Below are positions 55,734 to 64,000 of a stretch of 64,000 nt of DNA, in pieces. Made by a program: the position numbers and the translations under genes. A model generated the notes under the pieces. The model saw only the letters and a program-made list of their open reading frames with translations, did not search any database and was not told the DNA's origin. Within the stretch, counting starts at the first letter, position 1. Each line of letters begins with the position of its first letter. Source of the DNA: an uncultured Clostridia bacterium (GTDB lineage Bacteria; Bacillota; Clostridia; TANB77; CAG-465); NCBI GenBank assembly GCA_944388585.1, contig CALXJI010000001.1, positions 124,001 to 188,000 of the forward strand, written 5' to 3'.

Positions 55734-57581
55734 ATGGAAATAAAATTGTCGAATATTCAAATAGATATAAATGATGATATAACTTCTAATAAAAAGCACA
55801 TAAAAAAGAAAAGTATTGTTATAGCTATTAGTGTTTTATTAATAGCTCTAGTGATTATATTTGTTATAATAGATAAAAAATTGGGAATAGTAAATAAACT
55901 TTTTAATATTAATTCTTTTTATGTAATTACAAAAGATAATAGTAATTATATCGGTGTTGGTGAAATTTTAGATGTGGAACTTGTAAATAGTTTTGGAAAA
56001 GTTAATCAAGAAGGAGTAGAATGGTTTTCTTCAAATAATGATATAGTAGATATATCTGATGGGAAAATTAGAGGACTTTCAATCGGAAAGGTAAAAATTT
56101 ATGCAGTAAACGACAATAAAAAGAGTAGTGAGTTAGAGCTTGAATGTTTAGTTAAGGTACAAGATATACAGCTAGATATAGAAAACATAGTGTTACCAGT
56201 AAGAGCGACCCAAAAAATCAATACTACTATTTATCCGGAAAATTCTACATATAAAGATTTGATATGGAGTTCAAGTGATGAAAATGTTGCTACTGTAGTA
56301 AACGGTATCGTTTGTGCAAAAAATGCTGGAAATTGTGAGATTAGTGTAACAGATATAACAGGAAATATTGTAAAAAAATGTAATGTTCAAGTTATAAATA
56401 TTCAATCAGATATTATAATATTAGATGATACATATGTTGAATTAGCTAAAGGAGAAAACTATATAATCTCTGAAAAGATATATCCAGAAGAAGCAACAGA
56501 TAAAAAAGTTACATGGACTTCTACAAATGAAGATGTAATAACAGTAGATAACGGTACTATAAATGCTATAAATTTTGGACAAGCTGATGTTATTGTAACA
56601 ACAAGTGATGGAAAGAGCGCCACATGTAGCTTTAATGTTGTAGACAAAGATATATCATATGATATAAGATATTCTAAAAGTAATAATCTTACTTTAAAAC
56701 AAAAGCCAGATGAAAAATCAGAAGACATATTAAAGTTAAATAGAAATGATGCTTTGCAGCTATTATCTATAAGTGATAGTTGGAGTAAAGTAAGAGTTTC
56801 TAGTGACCAAGTAGGATATATAAAAAATAGTGCATATACTGTAGAAAAATCATATTTAATAGAAAATGTTCCTTTTTTAGATCAAATGGTACTTGGATAT
56901 CCAACAGGATGTGAAGCTGTATCAGCTACTATGGTAGCACAATTTTATGGATACAATGTTTCACCAGAAGAAGTTATAAGTAATACTCCAACTGATGAAA
57001 GAGGAATTTGGATAGAACAAATAGAAAGAGAAGTCGAAAAGGAGGATATAAAAGAAAATACTATTATTAATAATGAAAATGAAGAAAATATTGAAGAAGA
57101 AAAAAAACCAATAGAAGTTTCACCTAAAGAAGTAGAGACTGTAGTAGAAGAGGTGTTATATGGATCAAATCCATTTGAAGTATTTGTTGGGCATCCAGCA
57201 AAAGATTATGATGAGGGATCATATGGATGTTATGCACCACCAATTATTACAGCACTTAATAGACTTAATATAAAATGTAGCAATATATCTGGATGCAGTC
57301 AAGAAGAGCTTTTAAGTTATATAAGTGAAGGAAATCCTGTTGTGGTATGGGGAACATATAATGGTAGAGATATAGTATATTTAGATGAATGGAAATATCC
57401 TGATAATTCGGGATCATATGTTAATTTAAAGGGTGAGCATTGTATGGTACTTATAGGATATGATGATGATAAAGTATATTTAAATGACCCTATTGCAGGG
57501 AAAAAAGTTACTCAAACAAAATATCAATTCTTTAAAAATTGGGATATACTATATAGACAAGCTATAATAATATATAAATAA
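55734..57581 (+). CDS. Membrane-anchored C39-like peptidase with Ig-like and SH3 domains
   Basis: 615 residues from ATG 55734 (AGGAGAG before it). Membrane anchor at about 28-50, three BIG2-type domains (WSSSDENVATVVNG, WTSTNEDVITVDNG), an SH3b-like domain near 315-375, then a C39-like papain-fold peptidase (PF13529 type). Its catalytic Cys is in GYPTGCEAVSATM, His in KGEHCMVLIGYD and Asp/Asn in YLNDPIAGK. An acidic insertion (EENIEEEKKPIEV) splits the peptidase. It likely acts on wall or surface proteins outside the cell. Confidence 0.85.
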   Translation: MEIKLSNIQIDINDDITSNKKHIKKKSIVIAISVLLIALVIIFVIIDKKLGIVNKLFNINSFYVITKDNSNYIGVGEILDVELVNSFGKVNQEGVEWFSSNNDIVDISDGKIRGLSIGKVKIYAVNDNKKSSELELECLVKVQDIQLDIENIVLPVRATQKINTTIYPENSTYKDLIWSSSDENVATVVNGIVCAKNAGNCEISVTDITGNIVKKCNVQVINIQSDIIILDDTYVELAKGENYIISEKIYPEEATDKKVTWTSTNEDVITVDNGTINAINFGQADVIVTTSDGKSATCSFNVVDKDISYDIRYSKSNNLTLKQKPDEKSEDILKLNRNDALQLLSISDSWSKVRVSSDQVGYIKNSAYTVEKSYLIENVPFLDQMVLGYPTGCEAVSATMVAQFYGYNVSPEEVISNTPTDERGIWIEQIEREVEKEDIKENTIINNENEENIEEEKKPIEVSPKEVETVVEEVLYGSNPFEVFVGHPAKDYDEGSYGCYAPPIITALNRLNIKCSNISGCSQEELLSYISEGNPVVVWGTYNGRDIVYLDEWKYPDNSGSYVNLKGEHCMVLIGYDDDKVYLNDPIAGKKVTQTKYQFFKNWDILYRQAIIIYK

Positions 57582-57609
57582 GAGGTTACATTTTTGTAAC
57601 CTCTTATTT
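57579..57609 (+). terminator. Terminator
   Basis: TAAGAGGTTACA (57579-57590) pairs with TGTAACCTCTTA (57595-57606); the stop codon is in the stem. Can serve both strands. Confidence 0.75.
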
Positions 57610-57637
57610 ACGTAATAAGTATAAGAAAATATTTATA

Positions 57638-58924
57638 TTATTTTTTTTTATTTTTTGGCTCAATTTTTGTCATGCCACCCATATAAGGTACTAGCACTTC
57701 TGGAATATTAACAGAACCATCAGGATTTTGATTAAGTTCAAGTAGTGGTATTAATATTCTAGGAGAAGCAATAGCTGTATTATTTAATGAGAAACAGTAT
57801 TTTGTTGTTCCATCTTCATCTTTATACTTTATATTACTTCTTCTTGCTTGGAAATCATTAAATGAAGAACAAGAATGAGTTTCACTATATTTTCCACGAC
57901 TTGGCATCCAAGCTTCTATATCATGTTTTCTAACTTGACCTACACCCATATCTCCAGTACATACTTTAACAACTCTATATGGTATTTTTAATTCTTGCAT
58001 AATTTCTTCTGCATTATTTAAAAGAAAATCATGTAGTCTATATTGTTCATCAAAATCTGCTTTACAAAGTATAACTTGTTCAACTTTTGTAAATTGATGT
58101 ACTCTATAAAGCCCTCTTGTATCTTTACCATATGTACCAGCTTCACGTCTATAACAACTAGATAGACCACAATATAATTTAGGAAGTTCATTTACACTTT
58201 CAAAAGTTTCACCACTATGATAAGAAACCAGAGACACTTCTGCTGTACCAACTAAATATAGATTATCTTCAGTTATAGCATAAGATTGATCACGACCACT
58301 TGGAAAATAACTTGTACCATACATAGGCTCTTCTTTAACTAGAGTAGGTACACCCATAGGAGTAAATCCTTTTTTTATAAGCTTATCTATTACATATCTA
58401 GATAAGGCCATTTCAAGTAATAATCCCTCATTCTTTAGAAAATATGATCTAGAGCCAGCTACCTTTACACCTCTTGGAATATCTACTATGTCTAAAGCTT
58501 CAGCAAGATCTACATGATCTTTTATTGGAAAATCAAATGTAGGAATTTCACCAACTGTTTTAAAAAGCACGTTATCTTCATCAGTCTTTCCTATAGGTAC
58601 TTCTGGAAGAGGTACACCAGGAACTTCATACATAAGCTCATCAAATTCTTTTTTTAATGGTGCTATTTTTTCTTCATATTTTGCGATTTCATCTTTTAAT
58701 TCTTTAACATGTTGTATTGCAGATTTCTTTTCTTTGTCATTAAGTTTTGGAATAGAAGATGATATAGAATTTCTTTCCTCTTTTATCTTATCTGCTTCTT
58801 GGTTTAATTTACGAAGCATAGCATCAACTTCAAGTAGTCTATCAATATCAACATCAATTAACTTGTTTCTAGCAGCTTCTTTAACTTTATCACTATTTTC
58901 TCTAATATATTTTATATCTAACAT
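57638..58924 (-). CDS. serS: Seryl-tRNA synthetase
   Basis: 428 residues from the ATG at 58924 (AAAGGAG nine bases before it). The N-terminal coiled-coil arm (residues 30-100) is present. Class II motifs are seen: motif 2 SSCYRREAGTYGKDTRGLYR near 268-287 and motif 3 in NNTAIASPRILIPLLE near 392-407. It has its own promoter with a leader of only about 40 bases, so there is no T-box, unlike in many Bacillota. Confidence 0.95.
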   Translation of the reverse strand: MLDIKYIRENSDKVKEAARNKLIDVDIDRLLEVDAMLRKLNQEADKIKEERNSISSSIPKLNDKEKKSAIQHVKELKDEIAKYEEKIAPLKKEFDELMYEVPGVPLPEVPIGKTDEDNVLFKTVGEIPTFDFPIKDHVDLAEALDIVDIPRGVKVAGSRSYFLKNEGLLLEMALSRYVIDKLIKKGFTPMGVPTLVKEEPMYGTSYFPSGRDQSYAITEDNLYLVGTAEVSLVSYHSGETFESVNELPKLYCGLSSCYRREAGTYGKDTRGLYRVHQFTKVEQVILCKADFDEQYRLHDFLLNNAEEIMQELKIPYRVVKVCTGDMGVGQVRKHDIEAWMPSRGKYSETHSCSSFNDFQARRSNIKYKDEDGTTKYCFSLNNTAIASPRILIPLLELNQNPDGSVNIPEVLVPYMGGMTKIEPKNKKK

Positions 58925-58964
58925 ATGTTTCAACTCCTTTAATCAATAAAAATGCGTCATTAAA

Positions 58965-58993
58965 ATTATATTATAAATAATTTTTAAATTCAA
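58965..58993 (-). promoter_or_regulatory. Promoter of serS
   Basis: On the minus strand TTGAAT, 17 bases, TATAAT; the transcript starts about 35 bases before the gene. Confidence 0.75.
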
Positions 58994-58999
58994 GATAGT

Positions 59000-59551
59000 T
59001 TAATTTTCATCTTGTTCCTCTGATGTTTCTTTAGTCATCATTTCTAATAGTTTCTCATATATTTGTTCAGCATCATTATTCCAATTTTTAGTAATGTTAC
59101 GTGCTTGATCTTTGCTTGTAGCATACATAGTAATATTGACAAGTTCATCATTACCATCTTTTATATAGCAGGACACTTTAAATTCATCATTATTTACAGG
59201 AATTACAATATTATCTATCGAGTAATCCGTTTTAATCTTAACAATATTTTTATTTATTATTTTTTTTATGTTATGAAGATTAACTCCAGGAATTAATTCT
59301 AATAGTTCTTGAAGCGTTAGTATACCACTACTAGTAATGTTATATAGTATGTTTCCCGACTCATCATGTGATTCATTTATATATTCATTTTTTTCTAATT
59401 CTTGTATGTATGAACAAATATCAAAATATGTGATATCGTCAAAATCTTCACAAAATTTTGATATTTGATCAATAGTAAGAGGCTTAGAATTTTTATCTAG
59501 GATATATAATACTATAATTTTGTTGTCAAAAAGTTTTAGGTCTTTATCCAA
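59000..59551 (-). CDS. DUF4364 family winged-helix protein
   Basis: 183 residues, start TTG at 59551 (AAAGG upstream; no ATG nearby). N-terminal winged-helix (KIIVLYILDKNSKPLTIDQI, ITSSGILTLQELLELIPG), then a beta domain, as in DUF4364, a Clostridia family of probable DNA-binding proteins. It lies just upstream of serS on the same strand, but serS has a separate promoter. Confidence 0.85.
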   Translation of the reverse strand: MDKDLKLFDNKIIVLYILDKNSKPLTIDQISKFCEDFDDITYFDICSYIQELEKNEYINESHDESGNILYNITSSGILTLQELLELIPGVNLHNIKKIINKNIVKIKTDYSIDNIVIPVNNDEFKVSCYIKDGNDELVNITMYATSKDQARNITKNWNNDAEQIYEKLLEMMTKETSEEQDEN

Positions 59552-59645
59552 TCAAATCACTAACCTTTCTTAAAATCTGCTTTACAAATCTTTGGATATA
59601 TGATAACATATTTTTTAGTAAAAATAAAGAGAAGAGGCAGAAAAC

Positions 59646-60338
59646 ATGGAAAATTTATGTAAAAATTATGTTATTGCAATAGATGGGGAAGCTGGAACAG
59701 GAAAATCAACACTAGCTAAAAGTATAGCAAAAAAATATAAAATTGTATATATGGATACAGGAGCAATGTATAGATGTGTTACTTTAGAAATGCTAAATAA
59801 TGACATTTCTATGGATGATGTTGAAAAGATAGAAAAAATGCTAGATGATATAAAAATAGAAATAAGAAATGATGATGATGAAGATAAATTCTTTTTAAAT
59901 GGTAAAGATGTTACAAAAAAAATAAGAGAGCAAAAAGTAAATGATAATGTATCACAAGTATCACATATTCCTATTGTAAGAGAAAGAATGGTAGAACTCC
60001 AAAGAAAACTTGCAAATGGCAAAAAAATAGTGATGGAAGGAAGAGATATTGGAACAAATGTATTTCCTAATGCGCAAGTTAAAATTTATTTAACAGCTTC
60101 TGCACATGTTAAAGCTAAGAGAAGATATGAGCAAAATAAGGAAAAGGGAATAAATATACCATTTGAAGAGATATATAATAATGTTGTATTTAGAGATAAT
60201 AATGACAAAAATAGTAATGTTGCGCCATTGAAAAAAGCAGCAGATGCATTTGAACTTGATACAACTAATTATACCTTAGATGAAGTGGAAAATATTGTTG
60301 TAAATAAGATAAAGGAGAAGGTGGCGCTTAATGATTAA
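59646..60338 (+). CDS. cmk: Cytidylate kinase
   Basis: 230 residues. P-loop AIDGEAGTGKSTLAKSIAKKY, MDTGAMYRCVT, VVMEGRDIGTNVFP and AKRRYEQ are the Cmk motifs in order. It phosphorylates CMP and dCMP. The next gene, plsC, starts eight bases before its stop, the usual cmk-plsC pair of Clostridia. Confidence 0.93.
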   Translation: MENLCKNYVIAIDGEAGTGKSTLAKSIAKKYKIVYMDTGAMYRCVTLEMLNNDISMDDVEKIEKMLDDIKIEIRNDDDEDKFFLNGKDVTKKIREQKVNDNVSQVSHIPIVRERMVELQRKLANGKKIVMEGRDIGTNVFPNAQVKIYLTASAHVKAKRRYEQNKEKGINIPFEEIYNNVVFRDNNDKNSNVAPLKKAADAFELDTTNYTLDEVENIVVNKIKEKVALND

Positions 60339-60924
60339 AAAAGGCTTTTTAGTATTAATAAAGTTTTTGTTTTCACATGTTCTATTTAGAGTAAAGTATT
60401 TAGGACTTGAAAATATAGAAAATGCTGGAAAATGTGTTGTATGTCCAAATCATTCTACTATATTTGATCCGTTTTGGGTATATTTTAAATCTAAAGATAT
60501 GTGGATTATGGCAAAGGCAGAGCTTTTTAAAAATAAATTGCTTGCAGCACTTCTAAAGGCATATAATGTATTTCCAATTAAAAGAGGTCAAAAAGATGCA
60601 GGAAGTTTAATTCATGCAATTAATGTGATTGAAAAACAAGATAATGCTAAATTACTTGTATTTATTGAGGGAACTAGAATAAAAAAGGATAAACCAAAAG
60701 GAAAAGCAAAAGTAGGTCCAGCTTTTATTGCATCTAAAGCAGGTGTTCCAATTGTACCAGTACATATTACAAAAAATCCTAGAATATTTTCTAAGGTTAT
60801 TGTGAAATTTGGTAAGCCTATAGTTTTACCTGATGGGATACATGATAGAAAAGATGAGTTGCAAAAAGAATCAAATATGATATTAGATAAAATTTATGAA
60901 TTAGATGAGAAAAAAGCACTATAA
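60331..60924 (+). CDS. plsC: 1-acyl-glycerol-3-phosphate acyltransferase PlsC
   Basis: 197 residues. NHSTIFDPFW holds the catalytic H-x4-D; FIEGTRIKKDKPKGKAKVG and IVPVHI are the substrate motifs. It makes phosphatidic acid. Overlaps cmk; GGAGAAGG precedes the ATG. An imperfect hairpin ends the unit at 60912-60936. Confidence 0.92.
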   Translation: MIKKGFLVLIKFLFSHVLFRVKYLGLENIENAGKCVVCPNHSTIFDPFWVYFKSKDMWIMAKAELFKNKLLAALLKAYNVFPIKRGQKDAGSLIHAINVIEKQDNAKLLVFIEGTRIKKDKPKGKAKVGPAFIASKAGVPIVPVHITKNPRIFSKVIVKFGKPIVLPDGIHDRKDELQKESNMILDKIYELDEKKAL

Positions 60925-60936
60925 AGTAGTACTTTT
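60912..60936 (+). terminator. Imperfect hairpin after plsC, running into a promoter
   Basis: AAAAGCACT (60912-60920) pairs with AGTACTTTT (60928-60936) with one mismatch; the next promoter's TTGACA starts one base later. Confidence 0.5.
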
Positions 60937-60937
60937 A

Positions 60938-60966
60938 TTGACAATATAAGGTAATAATGATATAAT
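60938..60966 (+). promoter_or_regulatory. Consensus promoter of paralogue 1
   Basis: TTGACA, 17 bases, TATAAT, a perfect consensus. Leader of about 65 bases with a 29-base block (60981-61009) shared exactly with the paralogue 2 leader. Confidence 0.85.
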
Positions 60967-61039
60967 ATTTAACATAAAAAAGATAATAAAAATATAATAA
61001 TTTATATTTTGTAAAAATAATTTTTATAAGGAGGACATT

Positions 61040-61661
61040 ATGAATCAGAAAAAATATGATCAAATTGTCAAAAGTTATTATACATCAAATGTAACGTCAT
61101 TAAATTTAAATTTTAAGAGAAGTGGGGATAATCGGAATAAAAAAAGGAAATATTACCTTTGATTTTTCTGACAATAAAGGTATTCTAATTATTGATTTAG
61201 GACATAAATTATCTAATTATGAAAGATTACAAGTGTTAAAAGAAATAATTAATAAATTCTGTGTTTGTAATTCATTTTTATATGCTTTAACAGGCATAGG
61301 TAGAATTTTTCCTTTTAATATAGAGTATATGATTTTTAAAGACAAGTATAATAATGATGCTAATAAAATGAGTATAATAATGGAATTATTTTCTTATGAC
61401 TTAATTGGGTTTGATTTAAAAGACAGAAATGAAAGTGTAATAGCTAGAGTTAAGGAGTCTTTAGACATAATAGAAGTAAATATCAAAAGAGGCAAAAAAT
61501 GTTTTAAATTGCAAAGTTTAAATAAACTAAAAATATCTGAAAGAAGAGCATATATTGATTTATTATATAAATATATAAAAATGTACTCAAAAGAACAATA
61601 TAAAAAAACATATAATATTATAGTTTATAAAGACGAGGTGAAGTGTTTTGTAAATGATTGA
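61040..61661 (+). CDS. Paralogue 1 of a frameshift gene family (+1 at CGG), unknown
   Basis: ATG 61040 follows AAGGAGG. The frame runs 31 codons to CGG at 61133-61135 and stops nine codons later (CTT TGA). Skipping the C gives GGA ATA AAA... and continues as GIKKGNITFDFSDN to 61661: 206 residues in all. The joined text parallels paralogue 2: SLNLNFKRSGDN-G...NITFDF against SLDIKIDAKDNNEYI-GTITFEF, then IDLGHKLSNYERLQVLKEII. Reading only the second frame from GTG 61122 would lose the 31 conserved-looking N-terminal residues and has no ribosome site. No family recognised; no membrane or Cys motif. Confidence 0.65.
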
Positions 61662-61662
61662 G

Positions 61663-61690
61663 GTTAACATCTAAAAGATGTTAACTTTTT
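61663..61690 (+). terminator. Terminator of paralogue 1
   Basis: GTTAACATCT (61663-61672) pairs with AGATGTTAAC (61676-61685), five T, then TTGACA of the next promoter at 61692. Confidence 0.85.
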
Positions 61691-61691
61691 A

Positions 61692-61720
61692 TTGACATAA
61701 TACATATAAAATAGTATAAT
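61692..61720 (+). promoter_or_regulatory. Consensus promoter of paralogue 2
   Basis: TTGACA, 17 bases, TATAAT. The leader repeats the 29-base block at 61735-61763. Confidence 0.85.
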
Positions 61721-61794
61721 GTAATACATAAATCAGATAATAAAAATATAATAATTTATATTTCATTAAATTTAATTTTTAATAAGGAGGCGTT

Positions 61795-62407
61795 ATGGAT
61801 CAAGAAATTTATGATGAAATTATTAAAAGTTATAATCAGAAGAAAAGAATATCATTAGATATTAAAATTGATGCAAAAGATAATAATGAATATATTCGGA
61901 ACTATTACTTTTGAATTTAGAGAAAATATGCCAGACATTTTAATTGCAAATTTTGGACATAAGTTGAATGCTTATGAAAGGTTTATTATACTTCAAGAAA
62001 TTATTAAAGAATTTTGTATTCATATTTCTTTTATATCTGCTTTAGCTGGTTTTGATGTATTTTTTCCATTTGACATTGAATATTTAATTTTTAGAGATGA
62101 ATTTAACTTAGATGATGTAAAGAACTATAAAACTATTATAAAGCAGTTATTTGATTATGATTTTATTTTTTTTGACTCTAATACTAAAAAAAGAAAGATT
62201 ATATCTAGAGTTAAGCAATCTATAGATATAATTAATATAAAAAGAAGCAAAGGAATAAAGTATTTTGAGATAGAAAAAATTGACGATTTAGGACTTCTTG
62301 GAAGAAGTGCGTATATTAATTTATTTTCAAAATATATAAAAAGATATTCAAAAGAAGATTGCACGATTACATTTAATAATAAGTGTTCAAAATATTTCTT
62401 ACGATAA
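61795..62407 (+). CDS. Paralogue 2 of the frameshift gene family (+1 at CGG), unknown
   Basis: ATG 61795 follows TAAGGAGG. After 34 codons comes CGG at 61897-61899, and the frame stops five codons later (TTT TGA). Skipping the C gives GGA ACT ATT ACT and the rest of the protein to 62407, 203 residues in all. The downstream part ANFGHKLNAYERFIILQEII, FPFDIEYLIFRDEF and YINLFSKYIKRYSKE aligns along its whole length with paralogue 1. The same break at the same codon and the same homologous place in two diverged copies argues against a random error. Confidence 0.65.
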
Positions 62408-62411
62408 TAAT

Positions 62412-62445
62412 AAAATAACATCTAAATTAATTTAGATGTTATTTT
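62412..62445 (+). terminator. Terminator of paralogue 2
   Basis: Fifteen-bp stem (62412-62426 with 62431-62445) leading into ATTATTGACA of the next promoter. Confidence 0.85.
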
Positions 62446-62449
62446 ATTA

Positions 62450-62478
62450 TTGACAAATTTACATAAAAGCTATATAAT
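62450..62478 (+). promoter_or_regulatory. Consensus promoter of paralogue 3
   Basis: TTGACA, 17 bases, TATAAT. Its leader differs from the other two. Confidence 0.85.
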
Positions 62479-62549
62479 GCTTGCGAAAAAATAAATAAAA
62501 AGAATAATGATTTTTATTCTTAAAATAATTTTAAGGAGGGAATATTATC

Positions 62550-63182
62550 ATGGTAAAGGTTAAAATTATCAAAGCAAATGATTTTTCTTTTAGTGAAAAA
62601 AATGCAATATATAAAGCAATACTTAAAAATAAGAAAGAGCGAATAGAAGGAGATATAGACGTAAATTTTATTAATGAAGTTATGGAAGTAAATTTTAAAA
62701 GGCGACTTAGTTATTATGAAAAAATAGCAGTTTTAAAAGAAATTTTTTATGAATTTTGTTTAAATGATATCAAATTTTTTAGAACAAGTGTCAATATTCC
62801 AGTAGAAGTTTTTACTTTTATAGATAGAAATGAAGAGAATAAACAGGAATTATCAATAATAAAGGAAATATTAAATTATAATATTTCTGAATTTAATCAA
62901 AATAAGAATAGAGAAAAATTATTTCTAATATAAAAATTTCATATGATTTGATAAAAAAAGAAATAGAAAATGGAAATAAAGAAATATTATTAAATCAGCT
63001 TTTTCGGTTTAACATATAAAGAGGTAAAAATATACTATCATATGCTTAATAGAATTTTAACTAGTGAAAAGTGCAATGGAGTATTAATAGAAATGCCTAA
63101 TTTAGATGATTTAGCAAATCCATATTGTGACATACATTTACGTTGGCGAAGGTTTAAATATTTAGTTGAAAAAAAGCATTGA
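62550..63182 (+). CDS. Paralogue 3 of the family, +1 at CGG plus a second frame break
   Basis: ATG 62550 after AAGGAGGG. The first 127 codons are in one frame through the region where the others shift (ERIEGDIDVNFINEVMEVNF against NITFDFSDNKGILIIDLGH). At an A5 run (62914-62918) one A seems missing; adding it gives REKIISNIKISYDLIKKEI, like the others. That frame meets CGG at 63005-63007 and stops four codons later. Skipping the C gives GGT TTA ACA TAT and an open frame to TGA at 63182, just inside the terminator. The joined product is 210 residues. Possibly a partly decayed copy. Confidence 0.5.
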
Positions 63183-63200
63183 AAATTTCAATGCTTTTAA
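63172..63200 (+). terminator. Terminator of paralogue 3
   Basis: AAAAGCATTG (63172-63181) pairs with CAATGCTTTT (63189-63198). The TGA of the +1 frame lies in the stem edge; TTGACT of the next promoter starts at 63201. Confidence 0.85.
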
Positions 63201-63229
63201 TTGACTATTTACTTTGTATGTTATATAAT
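63201..63229 (+). promoter_or_regulatory. Promoter of the MarR gene
   Basis: TTGACT, 17 bases, TATAAT; 54 bases before the start codon. Confidence 0.8.
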
Positions 63230-63282
63230 ATGTGATATACAACTAATTACAATTAAATAGAGAAATATTATAGGAGGAATTT

Positions 63283-63717
63283 ATGAATTTTATTACATAC
63301 AAAAATTTAGTAGATAAATATAATAGAAGTATTGATAGTTCGATACAAGAAGAACTAAGACCTTATTGTTATAAAAATAAGATAACATATTTACAATATC
63401 AAATACTTGAAGTTTTATTTGATGATGGAGCATTAACAATAGGAGATCTAAGTGATAAAATGAGTATGGATACTGGCAACATGTCAGCTCAATGTAAAAG
63501 GCTAGAGCAAAAAGGATATACAATGAGACTTAGAAAGAAATTTGATGAAAGAGTAGTTGAAGTATCACTTACAAGGCAAGGAAGATTGATAATAACGGAG
63601 ATGAATGATTTTTTGAATAAAAAGTATAGAAATAAATGGAATGGTCTTGATGAGCAAACAAAAAAGAAAATGCTTGAAAGTTATGAAACAATGGTCAAAT
63701 TGTTTACAAAAAAATAG
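63283..63717 (+). CDS. MarR-family transcription regulator
   Basis: 144 residues. Winged-helix core: ITYLQYQILEVLF, GALTIGDLSDKMSMDTGNMS (recognition helix), RLEQKGYTMRLRKKFDERVV (wing), VSLTRQGRLI. MarR proteins repress nearby genes and respond to small ligands or redox. TAGGAGG precedes the ATG. A membrane protein gene follows after ten bases and may be its target. Confidence 0.9.
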   Translation: MNFITYKNLVDKYNRSIDSSIQEELRPYCYKNKITYLQYQILEVLFDDGALTIGDLSDKMSMDTGNMSAQCKRLEQKGYTMRLRKKFDERVVEVSLTRQGRLIITEMNDFLNKKYRNKWNGLDEQTKKKMLESYETMVKLFTKK

Positions 63718-63727
63718 GAGTTTTAAT

Positions 63728-64000
63728 ATGAAAAAAAGAATATTAATTATTGTTAGTAGTATTGTTTTATTATTGGTATTATTATTGTTTTTTATTTTTT
63801 CAAATAATATATCTAAGAAAAGAGAAGAAAAGTTATATAGTATAATAGAGCAAGTGATAACTTCAAGAACATATAATATAGATAAGATTTTTCAAAATAA
63901 TTTTAATACTTTTTTTAGTGTAAAAAGGTTAGGGAGTAAAACAGAAGGAGATATTACGTACATTTATTGCTGGATACAAACAGAAAGTTTTTATATTAAT
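63728..64000 (+). CDS. Membrane-anchored protein, N-terminal part only
   Basis: 91 codons to the window edge, still open. It starts MKKRILIIVSSIVLLLVL with a strong hydrophobic segment (residues 4-24), that is a signal anchor or signal peptide, followed by a polar domain. TAGGAG precedes the ATG; ten bases after the MarR gene, so probably the same operon. Too little is visible to name it. Confidence 0.7.
   Translation, partial: MKKRILIIVSSIVLLLVLLLFFIFSNNISKKREEKLYSIIEQVITSRTYNIDKIFQNNFNTFFSVKRLGSKTEGDITYIYCWIQTESFYIN

Noticed and set aside
58925-59000. T-box leader before serS
   Set aside because: The leader is only about 40 bases, too short, and a good promoter lies directly upstream.
61157-61162. 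CTT TGA in paralogue 1 as an RF2-like (prfB) frameshift site
   Set aside because: The homologous text GIKKGNITFDF in the +1 frame already begins upstream of it, so the shift must happen earlier, at CGG; paralogue 2 has TTT TGA instead.
61122-61661. Paralogue 1 as a simple gene starting at GTG 61122
   Set aside because: No ribosome site there, while a perfect one precedes ATG 61040, and the upstream 31 codons resemble those of paralogue 2.
1-64000. CRISPR array
   Set aside because: No regularly spaced repeats; the only short tandem repeats are the 12-base units in hsdS and the Ig-like repeats in surface-protein genes.

Overview
The window is very AT-rich DNA with A/T-ending codons, AGGAGG-type ribosome binding sites and TTGACA-17-TATAAT promoters. 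Typical Clostridia genes are present (DUF4363, DUF4364, DUF421/YetF, a Spo0A-C-like regulator, cohesin/dockerin surface proteins, cmk-plsC, engB, dapA). I read it as a low-GC, probably gut-type, Bacillota/Clostridia genome. The species cannot be named from the sequence.

Layout. (1) 1-4469: the 3' part of a DUF2075 ATPase, then an AriA/AriB-like pair (PARIS anti-phage system), a small unknown gene and about 560 bases without a gene. (2) 4470-36110: an integrated element of about 31.6 kb at the 3' end of the initiator tRNA-fMet gene (36100-36175, minus strand). It has a tyrosine integrase and an HTH accessory protein beside the tRNA, an 11-base direct repeat at both ends, and CTGCGTGTTAA-type arm sites inside both ends. 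It also carries an intact-looking MobV-type oriT next to a broken MobV relaxase. (3) 36300-64000: ordinary chromosome.

The element is a defence island. Its cargo includes a PD-(D/E)XK-like gene and small unknown genes, a DUF4143 ATPase and a frameshifted HEPN-like gene. It has a type II restriction-modification pair and a type I hsdM-hsdS-hsdR operon with a HEPN-like gene inserted between hsdM and hsdS. An operon follows with an MBL-fold protein, a trypsin-NACHT ATPase (AVAST type I-like), two small proteins and a radical SAM enzyme. The element's right end holds ICE/IME-type genes (RadC-like JAB protein, accessory proteins, HTH protein, integrase).

The chromosomal part encodes Maf, a CYTH-like protein, two cohesin-like surface proteins beside a dockerin-bearing CAP protein, RlmB, a U32 peptidase family protein, DapA, a DbpA-like helicase, EngB, a C39-like surface peptidase, SerS, Cmk and PlsC.

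The most unusual signal is at 60938-63198: three tandem paralogues, each in its own promoter-gene-terminator cassette. All three are interrupted by a +1 frame change exactly at an in-frame CGG codon. In each, skipping the C and reading GGN as Gly restores the homologous protein; the joined lengths are 206, 203 and 210 residues. I found no other in-frame CGG codon in the genes of the window. This suggests CGG is unassigned or hungry in this organism and used as a +1 frameshift signal.
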